Shown here piece by piece: positions 1-8,235 of a stretch of DNA of 64,000 bases (the first letter of the stretch is position 1; each line of letters starts with the position of its first letter). Under the pieces are notes generated by a model. It did not search any database, was not told the origin of the DNA, and was given only the letters and a program-made list of their open reading frames with translations. Source of the DNA: Granulosicoccus sp036478595 (lineage in GTDB: Bacteria; Pseudomonadota; Gammaproteobacteria; Granulosicoccales; Granulosicoccaceae). The stretch covers positions 124,001-188,000 of the forward strand of contig JAZGEF010000073.1 of assembly GCA_036478595.1 (NCBI GenBank), read 5' to 3'. Made by a program: the position numbers and the translations under genes.

Positions 1-273
1 CTTGATGTGCAAGGTACCGCGTTTCAAGAAAAGGTTTGGCGCGTGTTGCGTGGTGTGCCTGTTGGCCAAACCATGAATTACAAGGAGGTTGCGACCGCTA
101 TGGGTGAGCCCGATGCACATCGCGCTGTTGCCAATGCCTGTGGTGCTAATCCGGTAGCGTTGTTAATCCCTTGTCATCGCGTGGTCAGAGCTGACGGATC
201 ATCTGGCGGCTATCGCTGGGGCATTGAACGAAAATCACAACTGTTAAATGGTGAAAAACAATTGAAGCATTAG
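1..273 (+). CDS. Methylated-DNA-protein cysteine methyltransferase, C-terminal part (Ada/Ogt family), cut by window start
   Basis: The reading frame is open from base 1, so only the C-terminal ~90 residues are visible and the real start lies upstream. The visible part is the DNA-binding and active-site domain that takes an alkyl group from O6-methylguanine onto a cysteine in a suicide reaction. The hallmark IPCHRVVR active-site motif is present around residues 55-62, preceded by the helix-turn-helix-like RAVANACGAN stretch and followed by GGYRWGIERK. This wording is closer to the C-terminal domain of Ada than to short Ogt proteins, but the regulatory N-terminal domain, if there is one, is outside the window, so no symbol is given. 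The protein ends normally with a TAG stop. Confidence 0.93.
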   Translation, partial: LDVQGTAFQEKVWRVLRGVPVGQTMNYKEVATAMGEPDAHRAVANACGANPVALLIPCHRVVRADGSSGGYRWGIERKSQLLNGEKQLKH

Positions 274-426
274 TTTGCCAATTTTTCACCGCGCCCGAGC
301 GGGATTGATAAAAACAACGGCTTAGCAATAATTGCGTGGCGAAGCAATATTCATTTAATCGTTTTTCAGCGCGATGGATCAGCGTATAGTGGCGTAAAAT
401 TTCGTAAGCCTACTATTTTCAAAGCA

Positions 427-1521
427 GTGTCTGATCAGTTAACAAGCAACAACAAAAAGCATTCGGCACAGCCGTTTAATTCGGTTGCGCCGCTGGGTTC
501 ACTGCTATCATTCGAATCCGATACCCTTTTGAAAGCCTGCGTCGCGCCAGCAGTGGCGATTGCGCATTATCAACAAGCGTTGCAGTGGTCAAATGTTGCA
601 GTACCGTTTAATTCTTGGGTGTCTGTACTCGAGGCTGTAGGAACGCAGCAACTTTCAGGTACGCCTGTTGCCGCAGCGGACCTTTTGCAAACAGGGCGCA
701 GTAAAGATAACGCCCCGATTTATCGCTTGCTCGAATTGCTCGGCGCACCAGACGCCAATTATTCAACACAAAATGTTGATGCAACCGTCGCGCTGCACAT
801 TGCGAACGCTATCAATCCGCGTGAAGTATCGTTAAGACGCCGTGCAGCCAATCAAGGCGAGCTGGCAGGCTTGCCTGAGGAGTATGTTCCTCCGACAGGT
901 GCAGAGCGCTTGCAATTGTTATTGGATGATTGGCAGCAATTTGTTGGGCGTGGCGCCGCCGACATGAATCCGCTATTGCTTATTGGCCTAGCGCATTGCC
1001 AATTTATTTGTATTCGCCCCTTTACGTTTTCTAATACCGCTACTGCTCAAGTACTCAATCAAATTATGCTGGCAGAAGAGGGCGTGCTTAATAAAGGTTC
1101 TGTGTTGCCTTTGGCTTGGCAATTTAGTCATCGCGCTACTGATTATTGGCAAATGCAAATCAAGGCCGTCCGTGAACAATGCTGGGAACCGTGGTTGTTG
1201 TTCTTTTTACAGAAGATCACTGACTGTGCGGATCGGTGCACCAATCAACTGCATCTATTGGAGCAACTTAGATCTAAGCTGTTAATTAAAATTGATGAAC
1301 ATCTACCGGGTACTAGTAATGCTCAAACATTGGCCACTATATGCGCACATCCGAGCTGCGGCATCAGTGATGTAGTGGATGCAGGCGTTGCTAAGCGGCA
1401 GACAGCTGCCAGTTATCTCGGGCGCTTGGCGCAGGCAGGGGTGCTGCGGGAATGCCGTTTCGGCAAGGAAAAACGCTTTGTGAACGACGGGGTGTTGGCC
1501 TTGTTGCTGGACGATATTTAA
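427..1521 (+). CDS. Fic-fold protein with degenerate active site (probable pseudoenzyme)
   Basis: A 364-residue protein with the layout of stand-alone Fic proteins: N-terminal helical region, Fic core, and a C-terminal winged-helix segment (about 305-360). Fic enzymes normally transfer AMP using the HPFxxGNGR motif. The aligned segment here (residues 196-205) reads IRPFTFSNTA, so the catalytic His is Arg197 and the GNGR phosphate loop is lost. The upstream inhibitory helix, usually (S/T)xxxE(G/N), reads TQQLSG (73-78) and lacks its Glu. Flanking family features remain (YVPPTG at 153-158, the LAHCQF helix before the motif). The frame is full length with no stops, so it looks maintained rather than decayed. 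The start is a GTG. Membership is inferred from alignment by eye; AMP transfer is unlikely, and a binding or DNA-associated role is only a guess. Confidence 0.75.
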   Translation: MSDQLTSNNKKHSAQPFNSVAPLGSLLSFESDTLLKACVAPAVAIAHYQQALQWSNVAVPFNSWVSVLEAVGTQQLSGTPVAAADLLQTGRSKDNAPIYRLLELLGAPDANYSTQNVDATVALHIANAINPREVSLRRRAANQGELAGLPEEYVPPTGAERLQLLLDDWQQFVGRGAADMNPLLLIGLAHCQFICIRPFTFSNTATAQVLNQIMLAEEGVLNKGSVLPLAWQFSHRATDYWQMQIKAVREQCWEPWLLFFLQKITDCADRCTNQLHLLEQLRSKLLIKIDEHLPGTSNAQTLATICAHPSCGISDVVDAGVAKRQTAASYLGRLAQAGVLRECRFGKEKRFVNDGVLALLLDDI

Positions 1522-1632
1522 ACAAATTTCTGAACTCTGCGGCTTATCTAGTGTCAAGTTATTAACGGTATTGCCTTGTTACAGTACCGAGAGTATATTC
1601 TGCAACACAATGATAATTATAGAGTCGGTGAG

Positions 1633-1941
1633 ATGAATCCATATCAGGTTATGGGGGGCATCGCTTGTTGCACACTGATATTTGCCGGGGTTGTTACCTT
1701 TCTAACGATTCAAGGAGTGCCATTGTTAGTGGCATTTCTCGGCGTATATCTTTTAGCCATCTGGATAATGATGGGCATGCAACGCAGAGCGAGACAACTC
1801 TTCGAAGAAAACAGCGGTATTAACTATCAGCGTCGTCACGATAGAGAAGCGCGCTTGCGAGCAGATCTTGAAAGTAATGTTATTAATAATGATATCGATG
1901 CAGATGCTACTTTTTCTTCGCGTGGGCATTTCTCTGCTTAA
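1633..1941 (+). CDS. Small two-helix membrane protein of unknown function
   Basis: About 102 residues starting at the ATG at 1633; an in-frame TTG at 1576 would add 19 residues but is a poorer start. Two hydrophobic helices (about residues 7-29 and 32-48) are followed by a charged, Arg-rich cytoplasmic tail (MQRRARQLFEEN) ending in an acidic, Asn/Asp-rich segment. This is the pattern of a small inner-membrane protein. No family is recognised. It lies between the Fic-like gene and a convergent coiled-coil gene, so it is probably a single-gene unit or trails the Fic-like gene. Confidence 0.55.
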   Translation: MNPYQVMGGIACCTLIFAGVVTFLTIQGVPLLVAFLGVYLLAIWIMMGMQRRARQLFEENSGINYQRRHDREARLRADLESNVINNDIDADATFSSRGHFSA

Positions 1942-1986
1942 GCGACTGGCATAAATAACCTTAGACCTCCGCGCGTTTCAATATCA

Positions 1987-3531
1987 TTAAACTACGGTCC
2001 TATTCGCTCCTGTTGCTATTTTCTTTACCAAACGTGTACCAAGCGTGCCTTCAACTTTACGTGAGACTTGTTCAATACTTCTGCGTGCCTGCAATTGCTT
2101 TTCATGTAGTACAAATTGCTTTGCCATCGAAGATATCTCGCTTTGTGTGCGCAGTTTTTCTTTCTCCAAGGCAGAGATCAAGCTACCGATCGTTTTTTGA
2201 CGCTTGTTTAGAGCCAGTTCTGCGTCTTTTAATTGTGCTTCAAAAATTCCGCGCTCTTTGATCGCTTGTTGTGCAAACGCTACTGATTTATTTGCAGTGC
2301 TGAGCGCTTTTGCGCGAGCTGCAGTGCTTTGTCTGATTTCACGTTTAGCTTCGACTACTGAAGTTTTTAGCTTAAGCATCTGAGTTTCTAAAGCAGTTTT
2401 TTGCTTTTCCATTCGCCCAGCACGTGCCTCAGATATTGAAGTGCGTTTGATCTGTGCTTCAAGCTTTTCTTCAATTTCAATCACAGCATCTGCTTTTTGT
2501 AATTCAATGTGCTTTTGTTCAGATTCAAGGGCAGATAGGCCTCTACGTGTGATGCGCAAATGCTTTTCAGTTTCTTCACGTAACGCCACTTCGTCCGAAA
2601 GGGAGCGGCGCATTATTTCAACTTCAGCCGCAAGCTCTAATTCTGGATTCGGCGCATTATCTGTATTAATTGTTAGTGCTGGTACAGAAGCTTCAACTTC
2701 AACTTCAACTTCGGCTTCAACTTCGGCTTCAGAAGCTTTAGGCCATGTCATGTGTTCGATGCCAGTAACCCATTGTTCAGCGACTTCTGTTTCTTTAAAT
2801 ATTGGGACTGGGTTGGCCACTACTACAGCGGGCTCGTCGTCGTTCCAAAGCATATGCTCAATACCAGTCACCCAAGTATCGCTCTCAGCCGTCTGCGTAG
2901 CCGGCGCTTCAGTCCAGCTCATGTGTTCGATGCCAGTAACCAGTTCTACGTCATCAACAGCACGGTCAACAATAATGCTGTTTTCGTGATTGTCGAAAAT
3001 TGCTTCGTTAGTGTTGACCTTCTTGGCAAATTCATCGACGAGAATGTTGTTAGCTGCCGTCACTGGCAGCTCGATATCTTCATCCGTGATCGCTTCGTAG
3101 TTGTCGATGTCGTCAAAAATCTTTTCAGGCTCAGTATCCCGACCATCAACATTGTTGAAACCAACATATTCACTATCTTCAGCTATAGCGGCAGAACTAG
3201 CTTCTGTCAGGCTTTGCGCGGCGATCTCCAGACGCACAGAGCGGGCGTAGATGAAGTAGGCGATTAAGCCCGGCGCTAGAATGCCAGCTAGTAGGAATCC
3301 TGAGGGCTTCAGCATCTGCCGCACTTCGTACAGGTTCATCTGATAGGCCATATTAAGAGCGATTGTGAGCCCCAAAGTGACCGCTACAGCGGTCCACAGA
3401 CCCAATAACCACGATGGGCGCTCTGCTAGCTCTGACGGCTTGCGAAAGGGCATTAGCTGGCCTGAAATGCCAACAAATAAGATATATCCCAACAATGCAG
3501 GGAGGCAATATTTAAAAAAGATCAGCGCCAT
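1987..3531 (-). CDS. Membrane-anchored coiled-coil protein with three TGIEHMxW repeats
   Basis: The preferred ATG at 3531 gives 514 residues; a TTG at 3603 would add 24 more. Three hydrophobic helices near the N-terminus (about 2-25, 41-62 and 78-97) are followed by an acidic linker holding three copies of VTGIEHMxW (about residues 198-206, 221-229 and 255-263). Next comes a short run of alternating Glu-Val and Glu-Ala pairs, then roughly 180 residues of Ala/Glu/Lys/Arg-rich heptad-like sequence, and a basic C-terminus. This suggests an inner-membrane anchor with a long cytoplasmic coiled coil, as in structural or scaffold proteins. No family is recognised. The repeats are spaced by acidic, proline-containing linkers and look like short binding motifs. 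Confidence 0.7.
   Translation of the reverse strand: MALIFFKYCLPALLGYILFVGISGQLMPFRKPSELAERPSWLLGLWTAVAVTLGLTIALNMAYQMNLYEVRQMLKPSGFLLAGILAPGLIAYFIYARSVRLEIAAQSLTEASSAAIAEDSEYVGFNNVDGRDTEPEKIFDDIDNYEAITDEDIELPVTAANNILVDEFAKKVNTNEAIFDNHENSIIVDRAVDDVELVTGIEHMSWTEAPATQTAESDTWVTGIEHMLWNDDEPAVVVANPVPIFKETEVAEQWVTGIEHMTWPKASEAEVEAEVEVEVEASVPALTINTDNAPNPELELAAEVEIMRRSLSDEVALREETEKHLRITRRGLSALESEQKHIELQKADAVIEIEEKLEAQIKRTSISEARAGRMEKQKTALETQMLKLKTSVVEAKREIRQSTAARAKALSTANKSVAFAQQAIKERGIFEAQLKDAELALNKRQKTIGSLISALEKEKLRTQSEISSMAKQFVLHEKQLQARRSIEQVSRKVEGTLGTRLVKKIATGANRTVV
2690..2735 (-). repeat. Hexamer-based tandem repeat inside the coiled-coil gene
   Basis: On the + strand the sequence alternates TTCAAC and TTCGGC hexamers. 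On the coding strand this gives the Glu-Val / Glu-Ala run just before the coiled coil. Such short in-frame repeats can change copy number by slippage without breaking the frame, so the length of this spacer may vary between strains. Confidence 0.7.
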
Positions 3532-3668
3532 GTCTGTTCCCGAAATCTTCGATTGTGAGAACTGGTTAGCAAAATGCTTGCCTGCGACAACTTCAACGGT
3601 CAAATGTGAATTTCTGTGAGATACCCGTTAGACTGCAAGTCTTACAAGATTAGATGTTGGAGGCGACA

Positions 3669-4223
3669 ATGGTGTCCTACTGCAGATCAGCCCTTTGGGC
3701 GCTGATGCTGGCGGCGGGCGCAGGCTTTGTGTCGGCGAATGCGGCATCAGCTCAATTTTCTTCACAGAATTGGGCCTATGCTCGTTACGAGAACATCCTC
3801 CCGGATGGCTCTGTTCTTACCGAATACGCTGGTGGCACACAGGATGCACTAAACTCAGATGTGCGGTTTCGCATAGGATTTATCCCTCGATTTGGCTGTG
3901 TACCTTTAATTTCTTTGTTTTCTGACGTCATAATTCCGACTGATGGATCCGCTGAGTTATTGCTCGCGACTTTCTCTGTTCCTGGGTTCTCCATTGATCG
4001 CACACCGATGAGTTTCCCAGCCCTGATAGAAGGGGTTGATCGCAGGGTCGTGGCGTATTACAACGGTGATGCGTCACGACGCATAAAGTTGCGCCTGCAG
4101 GTTGATGAGGGTGGTAATGCTGCTTTCAGGTTCTCCAATGGCCACAAAGTCTCGTTTTCTTTGTCGGGCTCGCGTGCTGTGCTCGATTTTGCTGATGTTC
4201 AATGTCGGCAACATGCACCCTGA
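3669..4223 (+). CDS. Exported protein of unknown function
   Basis: The start chosen is the ATG at 3669, with GGAGG at 3659-3663 and 5 bases of spacing; it gives 184 residues. A classical Sec signal peptide is clear: short polar start, hydrophobic core (ALWALMLAAGAGFVSANA) and a likely AXA-type cleavage before QFSSQNW. The mature protein is rich in beta-type sequence and contains two cysteines (in RFGCVPL and VQCRQH) that could form a disulfide in the periplasm. No known domain is recognised. It is divergent from the coiled-coil gene to its left, so the two may share an intergenic promoter region. Confidence 0.65.
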   Translation: MVSYCRSALWALMLAAGAGFVSANAASAQFSSQNWAYARYENILPDGSVLTEYAGGTQDALNSDVRFRIGFIPRFGCVPLISLFSDVIIPTDGSAELLLATFSVPGFSIDRTPMSFPALIEGVDRRVVAYYNGDASRRIKLRLQVDEGGNAAFRFSNGHKVSFSLSGSRAVLDFADVQCRQHAP

Positions 4224-4261
4224 CACGGCAGTCAGCGAATAACCATGCTGAGAATCAATAG

Positions 4262-4534
4262 TTAGACGGCTCTACTTTCCAGTACGTTAAATTCACTTAG
4301 GCGTTGCTGCCATTGCATCTTGTCGAGTATGTCGTCATCTTCCTTCGCTGATGCCAATAACACAGCCATCGCTGTGCATTGTAAATGTACGCGTTTGTAA
4401 TGAGTCGTGGATACATCATCTGATAACACATGATGAATGTCGTATTCATCATGTGGCACGTTGCTTAATGCTTCGAGCACTTGATTGTTGTTGCTAGATG
4501 CTGGCAACCTTAGGTAGCTGAAAAAATTTCTCAC
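4262..4534 (-). CDS. Small protein translationally coupled to the membrane J-domain gene
   Basis: A 90-residue soluble-looking protein. Its start codon overlaps the stop of the upstream J-domain gene by four bases (ATGA-type junction at 4531-4534), which indicates translational coupling and probably related function. The sequence is mixed helical, with an acidic middle (AKEDDDILDKMQW). No domain is recognised. The coupling and good coding character support a real gene. Confidence 0.6.
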   Translation of the reverse strand: MRNFFSYLRLPASSNNNQVLEALSNVPHDEYDIHHVLSDDVSTTHYKRVHLQCTAMAVLLASAKEDDDILDKMQWQQRLSEFNVLESRAV

Positions 4535-6687
4535 ACCGACACCCCCAGTAATTTATCGCGTGCTTCTTCGAATCGTTCGTACTGACGCTGTGCAAGCAAC
4601 TGTTCCCATTGACCTAGGTGTGAAAAGCGATCTGGATGACATCGTTTGGCCGCACGACGAAATGATTTCACTACGTCTGATTCTGTGTAATCGCCACTAA
4701 GCCCTAGCCGAGAGAGCATCTGCTCAGCTTCAGGTAGCTTAGCCATTTGGCGAGCATCCCAGCGCATTGTGGTTTCTGGTGATTGCTCCAGCCACCAGCT
4801 TTGTTTGTCGGTACGTGGAAATGCAGGTAGATCTTGAGCGTAGGTATATTGGAACCGCTCTTGCAGGGCGGTGACGCCAATGCCGAATGAGTCGGCTAAC
4901 ATGCGCAAAAGCACATTTTGATTGGGCGTGACGTTGTTTTCAGTAACCAATAATGCCATCAGCAGATCCAATATCTGTTCTTGTTGAACCTTACTGGTGT
5001 TGCGCTTTAGCCAATTGATGGTATCAGCAAACGCGAAGATATCCTGCTTAAGCACCCATCGCTTAATAAGGTCGTGTTGATTAGGTTTTTGCAGTGTAAA
5101 GATGCGTTCTTTCAAGCCTTCTTCATGGCGTTCGTCGCCATAGGCCATCCAGTAAATTAAAAATTCAGTGCAATGCTGCTGTCGTTCAGCCATTGTTTCT
5201 GAATCAAGCCATTTTCCAAAACCCGATTGCCAGCGTGTTTCAGCTTGCATGGGAGAGGTAGCTTGGTTGGGCCGAGGGACAAAGCGCGTGGCTGTCGTAT
5301 CTACCGCGGTTTCTTTCACGGCATGGATGGCGGGTTCGGCCACATAAGGCTTTGTGGTTAGTGTTTCATCGTTTAGGAAGTCGTCATCCCAACGTGCCTT
5401 AATTGCTTCAGTGCTGTTGACGGCATTCGGTGTGGCCTGTAGTCGATAGTCTGCGTCCCAACTTTCACTTTGCTGTTCGCGTCTGCGTCGCACAAGGCTT
5501 CGTAGCGCTAACAATAAAAAGGGTAGCGCAAGCACCACTGCTGCAACGGCTTTGCCAAGCGCTGTGAGCGAGTCGAGTTTGTTCTTAATGGACTCCGTTG
5601 TGTCATTGAATAACTTGACCAAACCAGCGCCGGGTGAGGCTTCTGGCGGCACATTGTTCTGTGCATCTATTTCGGTCTGTGCCATCTGTTCGACCAACTC
5701 GGGCTGAGTAATAACACGGGGCTCGCTTGCAGGCCTTGGCGTATCAACTATTGTTGTGGACGCTGCCGCAGTGGACGCTGCCGCAGTGGACGCTGCCGGT
5801 GTTAACTTTATTGGGGCTGACTCTACGGCTATTGTTTCTGGAGTAGGGATGCTTGGAAATTCTGGCGCAGTGCCTTGAGTTTCTGTTGCTCGCTGCGTGT
5901 CGATGCTGCTTGGTAGAGCATTGTTTTCGGGAAGAGCAACATTGGTGGTGGCAACGACTTGATTGCTGGCTTGTGGTTTGGCTGTTTCGGCCACTTGTGT
6001 GGCTGTGGCTGTGTTAGTGGTTGGTGCTGCTACCTGCTCAACAACAGCTGCCGGTGTTGTTTGAGAGGCTGGTGTTGCTTGATACGTGGGTGCAACGCGA
6101 CTAAACGAGCTATATTCCACTGCCAAACATTGGCGGTATGCGGAAGCAGTTTTGCTATTGGCGGAGCAACGCAGCTGCAAGGCGTTGCGTTCTAGTACCG
6201 GCATAGCGCCGAGCTCGATCCTGGGTAGTTGCCGCAGGCTTGCTACTTCATTGCCTACGCATTGGCGATAGGCGAGCAAGCCCTGTGTAGATTGAGCTGC
6301 AAAACAGGATTGCTGAATTGCATACTGCTCATCATCTGCGATGTTGCTCATTGATGGTGCTGGGATATTTCGAACTGAAGCGACTTGGCTTTCCACACAA
6401 CTTTGATAGGAGTCGCCTGCTGTTGCACAAAACTGCTGCACGGCATATTTGTCATCAAAACTAAGCGTAGTGAGCGCACTGCGGCCACCTCGTTGCTGGC
6501 TTTGGATCTCGGATTGCACACACCGGCGATACGCCTTCGCGCCTTCGCGATACTGAACTGGTGAGCACAGTCGGCCGATGGCACTTCGGGCTTCAGCTGT
6601 AAGCGAAGCGAGATCAGTAGCTGCCTGCAACTGAGAAACAAGCAGCGGAGTAACGCTCAGGATGCCGATGGTGATGATTTTACGCAT
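4531..6687 (-). CDS. Membrane-anchored J-domain protein with periplasmic cysteine-pair repeats
   Basis: A 718-residue protein. It has an N-terminal signal sequence (cleavage probably near QAATD) and four imperfect repeats, each with two cysteines (C41/C56, C87/C97, C128/C143, C174/C187) in a YAxQxxC...YRQCVxxE pattern. A long Thr/Ala/Pro-rich linker follows (about 200-350), then one transmembrane helix (about 377-399) with a strongly basic inner flank (RRRR), a cytoplasmic domain, and a C-terminal J domain with the diagnostic HPD tripeptide at 684-686. J domains stimulate the ATPase of Hsp70/DnaK, so this protein is placed to link periplasmic events with cytoplasmic DnaK. The repeats may form disulfide-stabilised hairpins. 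The combination is unlike DnaJ, CbpA or DjlA. The downstream small gene overlaps it by 4 bases. Confidence 0.8.
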   Translation of the reverse strand: MRKIITIGILSVTPLLVSQLQAATDLASLTAEARSAIGRLCSPVQYREGAKAYRRCVQSEIQSQQRGGRSALTTLSFDDKYAVQQFCATAGDSYQSCVESQVASVRNIPAPSMSNIADDEQYAIQQSCFAAQSTQGLLAYRQCVGNEVASLRQLPRIELGAMPVLERNALQLRCSANSKTASAYRQCLAVEYSSFSRVAPTYQATPASQTTPAAVVEQVAAPTTNTATATQVAETAKPQASNQVVATTNVALPENNALPSSIDTQRATETQGTAPEFPSIPTPETIAVESAPIKLTPAASTAAASTAAASTTIVDTPRPASEPRVITQPELVEQMAQTEIDAQNNVPPEASPGAGLVKLFNDTTESIKNKLDSLTALGKAVAAVVLALPFLLLALRSLVRRRREQQSESWDADYRLQATPNAVNSTEAIKARWDDDFLNDETLTTKPYVAEPAIHAVKETAVDTTATRFVPRPNQATSPMQAETRWQSGFGKWLDSETMAERQQHCTEFLIYWMAYGDERHEEGLKERIFTLQKPNQHDLIKRWVLKQDIFAFADTINWLKRNTSKVQQEQILDLLMALLVTENNVTPNQNVLLRMLADSFGIGVTALQERFQYTYAQDLPAFPRTDKQSWWLEQSPETTMRWDARQMAKLPEAEQMLSRLGLSGDYTESDVVKSFRRAAKRCHPDRFSHLGQWEQLLAQRQYERFEEARDKLLGVSV
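5756..5798 (-). repeat. 15-bp tandem repeat in the linker of the J-domain gene
   Basis: The unit GTGGACGCTGCCGCA (as read on the + strand) occurs nearly three times in tandem. It encodes the STAAA low-complexity run in the periplasmic linker. The unit is a multiple of three, so copy-number changes would only alter linker length. Confidence 0.85.
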
Positions 6688-6950
6688 TGCGATTTGGTTT
6701 GTGCAGATTGTCCAAGTGTGTAGTGTAGCGTTGAAAACGACTTAATCGCCATAGTTTACAGCCTGTCATTTCAAGGTTTTACGTTTCAATTGGCGTTATT
6801 GGCCGGGATCTGCCGCTTGTCGGTAGAATTACCTATGGATTTTGTCGCTTGTTGAGGATCAGGAGCCCTATCCCTGCAGCCCAGTTATCATCCCTTCTAG
6901 GCCCCACCCAGAGTAGGCTGATCGGCCCCTTAAGCGCGAAACCTGCAGCA

Positions 6951-7468
6951 TTGAACCTGCGTACTGATCCGATCCCAGGCCTTATTACGCAGCTTGCTAT
7001 GCCGGCAGGCTTGGGGATGATGTTTTCTATCACTTGCCATTAGTTATATGCGAGTTGTGCTGGCAGGCACTGTAGGCATCAGCCTCTACGTTGTTTGTTG
7101 CTGCGGGCGGTATTGTCCTAGTGACGTTTGTTTCTAAATTCGGCGATTTTTACCAATGCCGTTGTGGTGCGAGCAATTGGCGTGACTTATTTGTACTTTG
7201 AAGCCTTTATATTTCCAGCTGTTGCACTGATATTTTAAGCGCTGCGGTGCTTCAAGGCTTTAAGCTGCCTCGTATTGCCTTGTACTTCAACATTGCCAGG
7301 CAGGTGGTTGGGCAACTTATTTTATTTTACATTTCCATATGTGTATTGAAGCTAGGTGTCAGAGGCGTTTGGGGCTCGATACTAGTGTTAAATTGGGTGT
7401 TAGGTGTGAGTATCGTGGACGTCACCATTAATCGCATTAAAATGGCGAAGGCTGCGGCCATTGCATAG
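6951..7468 (+). pseudogene. MATE-family efflux pump remnant with stop codons, frameshifts and a large deletion
   Basis: Disjoint pieces of a MATE transporter can be read on this strand. At about 6951-7040 the frame gives LNLRTDPIPGLITQLAMP..., like the N-terminus of MATE pumps just before helix 1. At about 7165-7235 another segment reads VRAIGVTYLYFEAF and is stopped by TAA; a shifted frame then continues as AAVLQGFKLPRIALYFNIARQ and runs on to 7468, matching the C-terminal half of MATE proteins (the vLqGxgxP segment and following helices). Most of the ~450-residue protein is missing between the ends. Taken together this is an inactivated, internally deleted copy. An intact MATE gene lies at 14772-16187. 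The assignment is by eye. Confidence 0.7.
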
Positions 7469-7503
7469 AGATTTCACTAATGAGCATAGGGGGGAGTAAA
7501 GGG

Positions 7504-8136
7504 ATGAGTATCAATAGACAAGCTCGGGCACAACGTTATTTGGTTTGTTTGGTACTACTATTGTTTGTCAGTGGCTGTGCAAGCATCATTCGGCCCAATT
7601 ACACCCAGGAGCTGGTTAAGTTGCGCTCGGGAAACTACAAGCTAGATAAAGACCACGCCTACGTCAATTTTAAAATCGGACACTTGGGCTTGTCTACGAT
7701 TGTTGGGCGGTTTAATACGGTAGATGCATCGCTCGAGTTCGACCCAGCCAACATCGAATCCATGAAAATTGAGGGTGTTATTGAAGCGTCCAGCATTGAT
7801 GTTAACAACGAAGATCTAGAAGATACGCTTCGCGGCGGCTATTGGTTTGATACTGATCGTCACCCTCAAGTGGCGTTTGATAGTACCGATGTGGTATTAG
7901 GATCTGACGGTGACTTGCAAGTGAGTGGAGAATTAACAGTTCTTGGTGTTACCAAGCCAATAACACTTATCGGCCGTTTTAATGGAGGTGCGGATAATCT
8001 GCTTACCCGCAAGTACACGCTAGGCTTTACAGGCGCAGCCACTATCTCACGAGCTGCATTCGGTATGGATGCGTTTGAAGGCATAATAGCGGATAATGTC
8101 GATATCGAAATTCATGCTGAGTTTCAGCGATTATAA
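7504..8136 (+). CDS. YceI-family lipoprotein
   Basis: The ATG at 7504 is chosen because it follows a purine-rich GGGGGGAGTAAAGGG; an in-frame ATG at 7480 lacks such a site. This gives 210 residues with a lipoprotein signal ending in a lipobox (LFVSGC, Cys25). The mature part is a YceI domain: YKLDKDHAYVNFKIGHLGLS, then VGRF, LRGGYWFDTDRHPQVAF, GELTVLGVTKPITL and FGMDAFEGIIADNVDIEI are all family signatures. YceI proteins have a lipocalin-like barrel that binds polyprenyl lipids in the periplasm. The lipid anchor is less usual, since E. coli YceI is soluble. It is followed by yaaA about 100 bp downstream. Confidence 0.92.
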   Translation: MSINRQARAQRYLVCLVLLLFVSGCASIIRPNYTQELVKLRSGNYKLDKDHAYVNFKIGHLGLSTIVGRFNTVDASLEFDPANIESMKIEGVIEASSIDVNNEDLEDTLRGGYWFDTDRHPQVAFDSTDVVLGSDGDLQVSGELTVLGVTKPITLIGRFNGGADNLLTRKYTLGFTGAATISRAAFGMDAFEGIIADNVDIEIHAEFQRL

Positions 8137-8235
8137 TTCCGATTAAAATCAGGTTCATAATAAATTGTTCATAACGAATTTTCCATAACAAATAGCTCAC
8201 AACAGGTCGGTGTAGGCCGACGGCGAAAATTGACC

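Noticed and set aside
2441..2989. Open frame of 182 codons on the + strand
   Set aside because: It lies antisense to the coiled-coil gene; its serine-rich product simply mirrors the Glu/Ala-rich repeats on the other strand, and there is no start signal.
6849..7043. 64-codon frame with an antisense partner at 6833-7033
   Set aside because: The + frame is better explained as the N-terminal piece of the broken MATE gene; the - frame has no coding character.
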